DNA of 64,000 nt from Candidatus Binatia bacterium (GTDB lineage Bacteria > Eisenbacteria > RBG-16-71-46 > SZUA-252): the NCBI GenBank assembly GCA_035631035.1, contig DASQJL010000062.1, positions 103,065 through 167,064 of the forward strand, read 5' to 3'. The position numbers were made by a program, and so were the translations under genes. Shown here in pieces: positions 33,297 to 41,520 of the stretch. Every line of letters starts with the position of its first letter. Within the stretch, counting starts at the first letter, position 1. The notes under the pieces were generated by a model, which was not told where the DNA came from, ran no database searches, and saw only the letters and a program-made list of their open reading frames with translations.

Positions 33297-35699
33297 TCAG
33301 CCGAGGATCTGGCGGACGACCCGCGAGAGCTCGTCGGGCATGCAGGGCTTCTGGAGGAAGGAGACGCCGGCCTCGATGACGCCGCGCCGGACCAGCGCGT
33401 CGTCGGTGTAGCCGGAGACGTAGAGCACCTTGGTCGCGGGGCGGACCTCCGCCATGCGGCGCACCAGCTCGCCCCCCGCCATGCCGGGCATGATCACGTC
33501 GGTGACGAGCAGGTCGATCGCCTGGCCGAAGCGCGACGCCACCTCCAGCGCCTCGATGCCGTTCGCCGCTTCGAGCACCCGGTACCCGGAGGCCTCGAGC
33601 ACGTCGCGGAAGAGGTCCCGGACCATCGTCTCGTCCTCCACCAGCAGGATCGTCTCGTGGCCGGGGGTGAGCGCGGGGACGGCGAGCGGGGCGGGCTCGT
33701 CCGACGCCGGAGCCTGAGCGCTCGGGAAATAGATCGTGAACGTCGCCCCCTCGCCCAGGGCGCTGGTGACGAACACCTCTCCCTCGCTCTGCTTCACGAT
33801 GCCGTACACGGTCGAGAGCCCGAGGCCGGTGCCCTCTCCGACGGCCTTGGTCGTGAAGAAGGGCTCGAACGCCCGCTCCAGGGTCGAGGCGTCCATTCCC
33901 TGCCCGGTGTCGCTCACGACGAGGCTGACGTAGGAGCCCGTCCGGAGGGGTTCGGGGCGCCCCGCGTCTCCTTCCCCCGCCTGCGGGCCCATCCCCGGCG
34001 CGACGTCGCGCGTCCCGAGAACGAGCCGGCCGCCTCCCGGCATGGCGTCGCGCGCGTTCACGACGAGATTGATCACGACCTGCTCCACCTGGCCGGCATC
34101 GGCGCGGATCCAGGGACGCTCGGCGTCGAGCCGGGTCACGAGCTCGACGTCTTCGCCGATCAGGCGCTTCAGCATCGGCTCCATGCCGGCGACGACGGCG
34201 TTCAGGTCCACGGCCCGGAGCTGGAGGACCTGCTTTCGGCTGAATGCGAGGAGCTGCCGGGTGAGGGTGGCCGCACGGTTGGCGGCGTGCTCGACGGCGT
34301 CCACCTCGGCGCGCAGCTCCTCGGAGGCCCCGAGCTTGTCCCGGAGGAACTTCAGGTGGCCGAACATCGCGGTCAGGAGGTTGTTGAAGTCGTGCGCCAC
34401 CCCTCCGGCCAGGCTCCCCACCGATTCGAGGCGCTGCGCGTGGCGCAGCTTCTCCTCGCTCTCCTGGAGCGCCCGCTCCGCGCGGCGCCGCTCGGTGATG
34501 TCGGTCGCGACGCCGATCACGCCCTGGATCGAGCCGTCGGGATCGCGCAGCGGCACGTAATAGACGTCGTAGGCGAGGGTGCCCAGCTCCACGGAATCGG
34601 TCACCGTCGCGCCGGCCAGCGCGTCCCGGATGGCGGCCCCGATGCCCGGCGTGTCCCGATAGATCTGGAATGCGGACCTCCCGACCACCTCCCCGGGTGC
34701 GAGCCCGAGCGCTTCCAGCCCCTTCCCCTCCGAGAGGGTGAAGAGGCCCTCGCGGTCGACCGCGAAGAGCACGATCGGGGCGCCGGAGATGACGGTCTGG
34801 AGGCGGTCCTTCGCGCGCCGCACGACTTCCAGGTTGGAGAGGTCCTGGATCTGGCCCAGGACCTCGAAGGCGCGACCGTCGGGGCCTTTGATCGGCAGCG
34901 CCGTCAGGTACAGCTCGCGGCCGTCGGGAGCGTGCACCTCGCGATGCACGGCGGCATTCGTCTCGAAGGCGCGGCGGACCGGGCACACGCCGCACGCGCC
35001 CGACTCCCCCACCAATCCCAGGCGCTCGCACAGCTCGGCGCAGGGCCGGCCGGTCCAACCCTCGTCCTCGCGGCCGAAGAGCTGCGCCATCGCCTTGTTG
35101 TGCCACGTGACCGCGTGGGAGGCGTCGGTGACGAAGGCGCAGGTGTCGCTCTGGTTGGCGACGGCGGCGAACTTCTGCCGTTCCCGGTCGAGGATGCGGA
35201 GCTGGGCATCGAGCGTCTTGAACCAGCGCTCGTACTGCTCGTGGCGCGCGCGGTGGTATTCGCCATCGCGCACCGACGCGACCTTCCAGACGAGCACGTC
35301 GAGGATCGATTCGGCGGCGCCGCCGGCCGCTTCGGACCCCGCCTCCCGCACCCAGACGAGCGTGACGCGCGCGTTTCCCGCGGGCGCCGGCACGGTGCGC
35401 CGCGCCACGAGGGCGCCCGTGGGGCCGTAGTGGCGAGGATCGGCATCGGGTCCCTCGAGCGCCGCCTGCTGGAATCGCACCCGGCGCTCGAGGTCGCCCG
35501 CGGCGCCGTCCTGGTGCCACGCCTCTGCCGCGATGCCATCGTCGGTAACCAGGAAGAGCGCCGAGGCCCCATGGGCCCCGGAAGCCAGCAGACCGGCCCC
35601 GCGGGCCAGCGCCCCCGCGAGGCCGGTCTCGCTCCAGACCTCCGCGAGCTGCCGCGCGATCCGGCTCTCCGGGCTCGACGAGTGCGCGGGCGAAGCCAT
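33297..35699 (-). CDS. PAS-domain hybrid histidine kinase with C-terminal receiver
   Basis: An 800-residue cytoplasmic sensor kinase. Residues 1-150 are a GAF-like region. Two PAS domains follow (about 165-290, containing a CxxC-like ESGACGVCPVRRAF, and about 295-410 ending GVATDITERRRAE). HisKA has SLAGGVAHDFNNLLTAMFG (about 435), then HATPase with SDTGQGM and FEPFFTTKAVGEGTGLGLST. A receiver domain (about 690-800) has the Asp in LLVTDVIMPGM. Such hybrids relay phosphate to partner regulators. The gene starts 3 bp after the GAF gene stop. The Cys pair in PAS1 might bind a metal or sense redox state. Confidence 0.93.
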   Translation of the reverse strand: MASPAHSSSPESRIARQLAEVWSETGLAGALARGAGLLASGAHGASALFLVTDDGIAAEAWHQDGAAGDLERRVRFQQAALEGPDADPRHYGPTGALVARRTVPAPAGNARVTLVWVREAGSEAAGGAAESILDVLVWKVASVRDGEYHRARHEQYERWFKTLDAQLRILDRERQKFAAVANQSDTCAFVTDASHAVTWHNKAMAQLFGREDEGWTGRPCAELCERLGLVGESGACGVCPVRRAFETNAAVHREVHAPDGRELYLTALPIKGPDGRAFEVLGQIQDLSNLEVVRRAKDRLQTVISGAPIVLFAVDREGLFTLSEGKGLEALGLAPGEVVGRSAFQIYRDTPGIGAAIRDALAGATVTDSVELGTLAYDVYYVPLRDPDGSIQGVIGVATDITERRRAERALQESEEKLRHAQRLESVGSLAGGVAHDFNNLLTAMFGHLKFLRDKLGASEELRAEVDAVEHAANRAATLTRQLLAFSRKQVLQLRAVDLNAVVAGMEPMLKRLIGEDVELVTRLDAERPWIRADAGQVEQVVINLVVNARDAMPGGGRLVLGTRDVAPGMGPQAGEGDAGRPEPLRTGSYVSLVVSDTGQGMDASTLERAFEPFFTTKAVGEGTGLGLSTVYGIVKQSEGEVFVTSALGEGATFTIYFPSAQAPASDEPAPLAVPALTPGHETILLVEDETMVRDLFRDVLEASGYRVLEAANGIEALEVASRFGQAIDLLVTDVIMPGMAGGELVRRMAEVRPATKVLYVSGYTDDALVRRGVIEAGVSFLQKPCMPDELSRVVRQILG

Positions 35700-35702
35700 C
35701 CG

Positions 35703-36185
35703 TCAGGCGGGCGCGCGCCGGGGCGAAGCCTTGGCGGCGTACGCCCTCGCGAGCCAGTCGGCGACGCGCTGGACCTGGGCCACGGTGGATTCGTCGAACG
35801 CGGCGACCCGATGGCTGTCGATGTCGATCTGCCCGTAGATCGTGTCGCCGTCCCGGATCAGAACGACCAGCTCGGAGCGGGTCTCGGTGCTGCAGGCGAG
35901 GTAGTTCGTGATCTCGCGCACGTCGGGGACGTTCATGTTGCGCCGCTCCGCGACCGCCGTGCCGCAGACGCCGTTACCCACGCCGATGAACACGTGATCG
36001 GTCGGAGCGCCGACGAACGGCCCGAGCCGCAGCATGTTGTCCTCGAACAGCTCGTAGACGCCGGTCCAGTGGAAGCGCGGGTCGGTCTCGTGGAGCCCGC
36101 GCACCGCCTCCTCCAGCAGGCCCTCGAGCGGAGCTCCATCCTTGGAGAGCTGGTCCAGGCGCGCGATCAGTTGGTCGACGGTCAT
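35703..36185 (-). CDS. GAF-domain protein, free-methionine-(R)-sulfoxide reductase-like
   Basis: A 160-residue single GAF domain most similar to fRMsr enzymes: HWTGVYELF, GNGVCGTAVAERRNMNVPDV, YLACSTETRSELVV and YGQIDIDSH. The active-site Cys of E. coli fRMsr (Cys118, HIAC) has a counterpart in YLAC and Cys94 in GVCGTA, but the third Cys (Cys84) is replaced. It could still reduce free Met-R-sulfoxide or act as a ligand sensor. ATG 36185 has GAGGA upstream. Its stop is 3 bp from the hybrid kinase gene, so the two are co-expressed. Confidence 0.82.
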   Translation of the reverse strand: MTVDQLIARLDQLSKDGAPLEGLLEEAVRGLHETDPRFHWTGVYELFEDNMLRLGPFVGAPTDHVFIGVGNGVCGTAVAERRNMNVPDVREITNYLACSTETRSELVVLIRDGDTIYGQIDIDSHRVAAFDESTVAQVQRVADWLARAYAAKASPRRAPA

Positions 36186-36317
36186 GGTTCGGTCCTCGGA
36201 TGCAGGGGAGTTTGCCGCCTCCGCCGAGGCGGAGCGCCGCGGAGATGGATCGGCAGGGAACGGGCCCATCTTGACGGGGTCGCCTCGGGTGGGGCCGGCC
36301 CCGCCGACGGGGATAGG

Positions 36318-36773
36318 TTACCCCCTTTTCAGGACGGCGAGCTGTCCCGCGTGGTAGAGAGCGTGATGCACGGCGCCGTGGGCCAGCCGGTAGAGGGTCG
36401 TCCTGCCGCCGGGCGCGGCCGTCTCCAGCCGCTCGTCGGGGATCGCCGCGATGGCCCGGTTCAGCTCGTCGTGGGTCTCGCGGAGCGCGGCGAGCGCCGT
36501 CTTCCAGGCGGCCGCGCCCGGATCGGCCACGCGAGGCCAATCCTCGGCGTCGGTGGGCTCGACGACTTCGCCGCGGAGCCGTCGCAGGACGATATCCTCC
36601 CAGGCGCGCATGTGGAGCACGATCTCCCAGGCGCTGTGGGCCCTGGCGACCGGCTTCCGCGCGGCGCGCGCCGCGTCTACGCCCTCCAGGATCTCGAACA
36701 CGTGGGGACCATGCCACGAGTCGCCGTCGAAGGCCCGGCGATGCAGGTCGGCGATCCGTTCGGCTTCGCTCAT
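36318..36773 (-). CDS. DinB-family protein
   Basis: A 151-residue DinB-fold protein. Likely metal histidines are in ARAHSAWEIVLHMRAWED (about 47-55) and YRLAHGAVHHALYHAGQLAVLK (about 126-135). HDELNRAIAAIPDERL is typical of the superfamily. Enzymatic role unknown. GGAGGAA lies 5 nt before ATG 36773. It is divergent from the HAD gene. It is the third DinB protein in the window. Confidence 0.85.
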   Translation of the reverse strand: MSEAERIADLHRRAFDGDSWHGPHVFEILEGVDAARAARKPVARAHSAWEIVLHMRAWEDIVLRRLRGEVVEPTDAEDWPRVADPGAAAWKTALAALRETHDELNRAIAAIPDERLETAAPGGRTTLYRLAHGAVHHALYHAGQLAVLKRG

Positions 36774-36837
36774 CGTTCTTCCTCCGGCGGCGCCTTCAGG
36801 GCTGCGCCGCGCCGTGGGGCGTGTCAGACTGGCGGCC

Positions 36838-37479
36838 GTGCGGCCGCTCCTCATCACCTTCGATATCTTCGGCACGGTGCTCGACTGGCGGCGCGGCCTC
36901 GCCGACGCGCTCGAGGGTGAGGGCGTCGCGCTGGACGGCGCCGCGTTCGACCGGGTGATCGACGCGCAGGCCGGCCTGGAGTCGGGCCCCTTTCGATCCT
37001 ACGCCGAGATCACGGCCGAGAGCTTGATCCGCGTGCTGGGCGTCGACCCGGAGCCCGCGCGCGCCATCGGCCGAAACGCCGGGGCGTGGCCGCTCTATCC
37101 CGATTCGCGGGACGCGCTCCGGCGCCTCCGGGCGATCGCGCCGTGCGTCGCGACCACGAACAGCGATCGGGAGCACGGCGAGCAGGTGCAGGCCGCGCTC
37201 GGGTTCCGGCTGGACGGGTGGATCTGCGCGGAGGATGTCGGGGTCTACAAGCCGGATGCGCGGATATGGCACGCCGCGTCGGCGCGGCTGGGCGTTGCGC
37301 CGGGCCCATCGTGGTGGCACGTGTCGGCGTACGCCGATTACGACCTCGCCACGGCGCGGGCGCTCGGCCTCACCGGCGTATTCGTGGCGCGGCCCCACGC
37401 GCGGCCGGGAGATCCCGACATCGCGGTGGCGAATCTGGCGGAGCTGGCCGAGCGGATCGAGCGTGCCGAAGCGGGCTAG
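36838..37479 (+). CDS. HAD-superfamily hydrolase, haloacid dehalogenase type II-like
   Basis: A 213-residue HAD hydrolase. Motif I is TFDIFGTVLDW with the nucleophile Asp at about residue 8. Motif II is ATTNSDREH, the Lys is in EDVGVYKPDARIW, and the acidic motif is near HVSAYADYDLATARALG. The pattern FDIFGTVLDW matches (S)-2-haloacid dehalogenases, but many relatives are phosphatases. I choose GTG 36838, which places motif I at the right distance. Its TAG stop shares the CTAG tetranucleotide with the convergent proline dehydrogenase gene. Confidence 0.87.
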   Translation: MRPLLITFDIFGTVLDWRRGLADALEGEGVALDGAAFDRVIDAQAGLESGPFRSYAEITAESLIRVLGVDPEPARAIGRNAGAWPLYPDSRDALRRLRAIAPCVATTNSDREHGEQVQAALGFRLDGWICAEDVGVYKPDARIWHAASARLGVAPGPSWWHVSAYADYDLATARALGLTGVFVARPHARPGDPDIAVANLAELAERIERAEAG

Positions 37480-38396
37480 CGCCCCTTCATCAGGCTCCGC
37501 AGCACGAACCCCACGTTGGCGGGACGCTCGGCCAGGCGCCGCATGAAGTAGGGGACCCATTCGGTGCCGTAGGTGACGTAGACCCGCATCCGGTACCCCT
37601 CGCGCACCAGCTCGTCTTGAAGGTTGCGCCGCACGCCGAGGAGCATCTGCACCTCCCACTCGTCGGGACGGCGGCCGTATTCCTGGGCCAGCGCTTTCGC
37701 CTCGGCGAGGAGCCTTTCGTCGTGCGTGCCGATGGCCGGGAAGAAGCCATCGGAGAAGAGCACGCGCATGAGCTGGCTGTAGGACTCGTCGACCTCGCGC
37801 TTTTCGACGAAGGCGACGTCGCTCGGCTCGAGGTAGGCCCCCTTCACGAGGCGGATCTTCGGGCGGAGCGGCTTCAGCCGTTCCAGGTCGGCCCGGGTCC
37901 GGCGCAGGCAGGACTGGACGGCAAGCCCCACGTTGTCGTGCTCGCGGCGGATGTACTCGAAGAGCGATACGGTCGCCTCAGTCGTGCCCGAGTGCTCCAT
38001 GTCGATCTCCACGAAATTTCCCACCGCGGCGGCGTCCCGCACCAGCCGCAGCGTCAGCTCGCGGCAGAGATCGTAATCCAGCTCCAGCGCGATCTGCGTC
38101 GGCTTGACGGTGATGGTCGCGTCCAGCTTCCGCTGGGACAACTGCTGGAGGATTTCGTAGTAGGAGCGGTAGGAGTCGCGGGCCTCGTCCTGGTTTCGGA
38201 CGTGCTCGCCCAGGTGATTCAGGATCACCTGGAGGCCGCAGCGGTTCAGGGAAGCCGCCGCGCCGAGCGCATCCTCCAGGGTCTCCCCCGCGATGAAGCG
38301 GCGGGCGAACCCCAGGCGCATCCCGGTCCCGCCGACCGTGCGCGTGAAGGCGCGCTGGGTGGCAAGCCAGGAAATGACGCTCCGGGTTACCGACAT
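37476..38396 (-). CDS. Proline dehydrogenase
   Basis: A 306-residue monofunctional proline dehydrogenase (PutA-type beta/alpha barrel), oxidising proline to pyrroline-5-carboxylate with FAD and passing electrons to the quinone pool. Visible motifs are LGEHVRNQDEARDSY, ITVKPTQIALELD, FVEIDMEHSG, RLVKGAYLEPSDVAF, ATHDERL-like IGTHDERLLAEA and the C-terminal RVYVTYGTEWVPYFMRRLAERP. A membrane-peripheral location is expected. TATAGT lies about 40 nt before the ATG. No P5C dehydrogenase gene is nearby. Confidence 0.93.
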   Translation of the reverse strand: MSVTRSVISWLATQRAFTRTVGGTGMRLGFARRFIAGETLEDALGAAASLNRCGLQVILNHLGEHVRNQDEARDSYRSYYEILQQLSQRKLDATITVKPTQIALELDYDLCRELTLRLVRDAAAVGNFVEIDMEHSGTTEATVSLFEYIRREHDNVGLAVQSCLRRTRADLERLKPLRPKIRLVKGAYLEPSDVAFVEKREVDESYSQLMRVLFSDGFFPAIGTHDERLLAEAKALAQEYGRRPDEWEVQMLLGVRRNLQDELVREGYRMRVYVTYGTEWVPYFMRRLAERPANVGFVLRSLMKGR

Positions 38397-38514
38397 GGCG
38401 GTTGCGTGCGAAGGGTCAGGTTCAAGGCGGGCTGACTATACCGAAGCGCGTTTCCCGTTGGTAGACTCCTCCGGTCCGACCCGGATGCTCCTTTAGGCCC
38501 ATGGGAGGTTCTCC

Positions 38515-40167
38515 ATGAAACGAGTCGTCTTGCCGTTGGTCGCCCTCGCCCTCGCCGTCGCCTTCGCCGCGGGTCCGGCCGCGGCCCAGCACCAGCACGG
38601 AGCTTCGTCCTCTTCGGCTGCCGCGATACCGATGTTCAACGGACTGGGCGATGTCCATCATCCGATCGGAACCCGGTCGGCCAAGGCCCAGAAGCTGTTC
38701 GACCAGGGCCTTCGACTCTGCTACGCGTTCAATCACGATGAGGCGATCCGCTCGTTCCATGAAGCGGCGCGCCTCGACAGCGCGTGCGCGATGCCGTGGT
38801 GGGGGATCGCGCTGGCGCTCGGGCCTAACATCAACATGCCGATGGGCCCCGACGCCGAGACGCAGGCGCTGGAGGCCCTGGCCCGCGCCAAGGCGCTGGC
38901 CGCCGCGGCCCCCGAGGCCGACCGCGCCTACATCGAGGCGCTCGGTTTCCGCTACGGCACGCCCGCGGGGGAGAACCGTGCCCCGCGCGACAGCGCCTAC
39001 GCCGACGCGATGCGCTCGCTGAAGAACCGCTACCCCAACGACCCCGACGCCTCGGTTCTCTGCGCCGAGGCGCTCATGGACCTCCGGCCGTGGGATCTCT
39101 ACGACGTGAGCGGCGCGCCCAAGCCGGGCGCCGAGGAGATCGTTTCGATCCTCGAGGGCGTGATCGAGAAGAACCCGCGCCACACCGGAGCGCTCCACCT
39201 GTACCTGCACGCCATGGAGGCGTCGGCGCATCCGGAGCGCGCGGAGGCCGCGGCCGACCGGCTCGCCAAGCTCACCCCCGAAGCGGGGCACCTGATCCAC
39301 ATGCCGTCGCATATCTACCTGCGCGTGGGCCGCTACGACGACGCCGCGGAGCTCAACGCCCGCGCGATCCGCGTCGACCGCGACTACCTGAAACGCTACG
39401 ACGTCCAGTCCATCTACCGGATGATGTACTACCCGCACAACATCCACATGCGATGGTCGGCGCTCTGCTCGGCGGGACGGAGCGCGGCCGCCGCGGCGGC
39501 CGCCAAGGAGCTGCTCGAGGCTGTGCCCTGGGAGATGGTGCAGCAGATGCAGCCGATGGAGTTCTTCCGCGCCGTGGAGTACTACACGCCGGCGCGCTTT
39601 GGAAAGTGGAACGAGATCCTCGCGCTTCCCGCTCCTCCGGCCGGCATGCAGGTCACCACGGGCATCTGGCACTACGCGCGGGGCCTGGCGCTGGCCGCGA
39701 CCGGCCGCGGCACCGAAGCCGGCATCGAGAACGACAGCCTGGCCGCGATCGCGGCACGGCTTCCGGCCGACGCCGCGTTCGGACTGAACCCGGCGCGCCC
39801 GCTCCTCGACTTCGCGTCGGTGCTGCTGCAGGGCGAGATCGCGGCCCGGGCCGGATCGACGGATGACGCCGTGCGCCTGCTGACCCACGCAGCCGGGATG
39901 CAGGACTCGCTCCGCTACGACGAGCCGCCGCCCTGGTACGGCACGGCGCGCCAGGCGCTCGGCGCGGTGCTGCTCGGGGCGGGACGCACGCGGGAAGCGG
40001 CGGACGTCTATCGCGAGGACCTGAAGCGCTACCCCGAGAACGGCTGGTCGCTGTACGGTCTGGCCGAAGCGGTCAAGGCTTCCGGTGAGGCGAGCGGTCC
40101 GGAGATGCAGCGCTTCAAGAAAGCCTGGGAAAAGGCGGACGTCCAGATCAGCGAGTCGCGCTACTGA
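38515..40167 (+). CDS. Exported tetratricopeptide-repeat protein
   Basis: A 550-residue protein with a signal peptide (ALAVAFAAGPAAAQ) followed by HQHG and a helical-repeat body. Repeats are visible at AQKLFDQGLRLCYAFNHDEA, DDAAELNARAIRV, HIYLRVGRYDDAAE and TREAADVYREDLKRYPENGW. His/Met-rich stretches near the start (QHQHG, NMPMGPD) and HYARGLALAATGRG are noted. Proteins of this layout are common in soil bacteria, with no defined role. GGGAGG lies 7 nt before ATG 38515. It is divergent from proline dehydrogenase. Confidence 0.85.
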   Translation: MKRVVLPLVALALAVAFAAGPAAAQHQHGASSSSAAAIPMFNGLGDVHHPIGTRSAKAQKLFDQGLRLCYAFNHDEAIRSFHEAARLDSACAMPWWGIALALGPNINMPMGPDAETQALEALARAKALAAAAPEADRAYIEALGFRYGTPAGENRAPRDSAYADAMRSLKNRYPNDPDASVLCAEALMDLRPWDLYDVSGAPKPGAEEIVSILEGVIEKNPRHTGALHLYLHAMEASAHPERAEAAADRLAKLTPEAGHLIHMPSHIYLRVGRYDDAAELNARAIRVDRDYLKRYDVQSIYRMMYYPHNIHMRWSALCSAGRSAAAAAAAKELLEAVPWEMVQQMQPMEFFRAVEYYTPARFGKWNEILALPAPPAGMQVTTGIWHYARGLALAATGRGTEAGIENDSLAAIAARLPADAAFGLNPARPLLDFASVLLQGEIAARAGSTDDAVRLLTHAAGMQDSLRYDEPPPWYGTARQALGAVLLGAGRTREAADVYREDLKRYPENGWSLYGLAEAVKASGEASGPEMQRFKKAWEKADVQISESRY

Positions 40168-40181
40168 GGGCGACAGATCGT

Positions 40182-40194
40182 CAGGACGGTCCTG
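40182..40194. promoter_or_regulatory. Palindrome CAGGACGGTCCTG
   Basis: Six-base arms CAGGAC/GTCCTG around one base, 15 bp after the TPR gene stop and about 130-145 bp upstream of the start predicted from the sigma-54-like promoter, the usual distance for an enhancer site. Confidence 0.3.
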
Positions 40195-40300
40195 CCAGGG
40201 TGACAGAAGGGGATTGTGCCGCCGAGGCCGGGCGGCCGGAGACCGCTCGTAAGTGGCGCGCTCCCAAGGGACCGCTCGGGCCCGGCGAGGCCCCGACCCG

Positions 40301-40316
40301 CGGCATGCCGATTGCA
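40301..40316 (+). promoter_or_regulatory. Sigma-54-type promoter candidate in the gene-free region
   Basis: CGGCATGCCGATTGCA has GG at 40302-40303 and GC at 40314-40315 (correct spacing), GGCA at -24 and a perfect TTGCA at -12. The predicted start is near 40327. Confidence 0.5.
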
Positions 40317-40566
40317 TTAGGTGAGCGTGGCGGCGCGCAGCGGCAGACGGTTCGCGGGAGAGCGCGGATCGGCTGAAGATGGCCGACGCGGGTACATCCT
40401 GCGATGCGCGTAGTCCAGGAGTCATACCGAACTTAGCAAGCGTCGATCTGAGCGGTTGATGCCTTGCCGGCCGCGTCTGGCGGGCTGGAAACGGCTCCAC
40501 TTGGCGTCCACAAGATCGTGTATGTCCCGGATACGGCAGCCTGCCCCGCGCGCCGGAACTCATAGA

Positions 40567-40604
40567 GCGAGAGCCCGCGACGTGCAGTCGTCGCGGGCTC
40601 TCGC
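40567..40604. repeat. Perfect 16-bp hairpin, terminator or processing signal
   Basis: GCGAGAGCCCGCGACG (40567-40582) and CGTCGCGGGCTCTCGC (40589-40604) are exact reverse complements around TGCAGT. Only GTT follows on the plus strand, so a classical T-run is lacking. It is 57 bp upstream of the ParB-like gene. Confidence 0.6.
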
Positions 40605-40661
40605 GTTCCCGGCGGGTCGCGCCGCCCGGCGGGGACCGGGACATGATAGATTCCCGGGCCC

Positions 40662-41516
40662 ATGACCGACCTTCCGGCCCGAAGCTTCGCGCTTCCCGAC
40701 CTGCGCGTGGTGCCCGTCGACTGCCTGGTCCCCCACGAGCGCCACGACGAGCATCGCATGGGGCCGCTCACCGCGCGCCTGCGGAGCGAGGCGGTGCTCC
40801 GCAACCCGCCGATCGTCACCCCGGCCTCGGCTTCGGGCGAGGAGCGCTACGTCGTGCTGGACGGGGCCAACCGGAGCGAGGCCGCGCGCGCGATCGGACT
40901 TCCGCACTTCGCGGTCCAGGTCGTGCCCTACGAAGAACCCGACGTGCGCCTGCTCACCTGGAATCACGCGCTCGCGGGGGCGGACGCGGGCTCCCTCTTC
41001 CAGCTCCTCTCGTCGGTGCCGGGGATCGCCTGCTCCCGCGAGTCGCAGGCGCACGCGCGCGCCCTGCTCGCGCGCCGCGAGATCATCGCCTACGCCGCTT
41101 CGACCGGCGGAGCGATCGCGCTCTCCGCTCCCGGCGACTTCACGGAGCAGAATCGCGCGCTGAACCGGGTCGTCGAGGCCTATCGCGAGAAGACCCGCGT
41201 CTACCGCGTGGGCTCCGATTCGGTCGAGGCCGCGCTCGAGCGGATTCCCGATGCCGAGGCGATCGTGGTCTTTCCGCGCTACGCCCCCGCCGAGGTGCTC
41301 GAGCTGGCCGCGACCGGCGAGCGCGTGCCGGCGGGGATCACGCGCCACCTCGTCCGGTGGCGCGCCCTGCGCGTGAACCTTCCGCTCGATCTGCTCGCCG
41401 ACCGGGAGACGTCGCGCGAGGAAAAGCAGGCGTGGCTGCGGTCGTGGATGCGGGAGCGGGTGGAGCAGGGGCACGTCCGGTTCTACGAGGAGAGCACGGT
41501 CCTTTTCGACGAGTAG
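40662..41516 (+). CDS. ParB/sulfiredoxin-fold protein, SbnI/SerK-like
   Basis: A 284-residue protein with an N-terminal ParB-like fold: PVDCLVPHERHDEHRMGPLT, then RNPPIV and RYVVLDGANRSEAARAIGL (DGANR at 67-71), where ParB nucleotidases carry their box. It lacks the ParB helix-turn-helix and partition context. The shape recalls SbnI, a serine kinase and regulator of staphyloferrin synthesis, and archaeal SerK, which share the PHE and DG-x-x-R segments. ADP/ATP-dependent serine phosphorylation is thus a possibility; no siderophore genes are nearby. It converges on the amidohydrolase gene. Confidence 0.72.
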   Translation: MTDLPARSFALPDLRVVPVDCLVPHERHDEHRMGPLTARLRSEAVLRNPPIVTPASASGEERYVVLDGANRSEAARAIGLPHFAVQVVPYEEPDVRLLTWNHALAGADAGSLFQLLSSVPGIACSRESQAHARALLARREIIAYAASTGGAIALSAPGDFTEQNRALNRVVEAYREKTRVYRVGSDSVEAALERIPDAEAIVVFPRYAPAEVLELAATGERVPAGITRHLVRWRALRVNLPLDLLADRETSREEKQAWLRSWMRERVEQGHVRFYEESTVLFDE

Positions 41517-41520
41517 CGCG

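Larger units (their letters stand above)
40168..40661. other. 494-bp gene-free region with promoter and hairpin signals
   Basis: No convincing coding frame. It holds a palindrome (40182-40194), a strong sigma-54-type promoter match (40301-40316) reading rightward, and a perfect 16-bp hairpin (40567-40604). Together these could define a noncoding RNA of about 280 nt or a long leader for the ParB-like gene at 40662. Confidence 0.5.
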
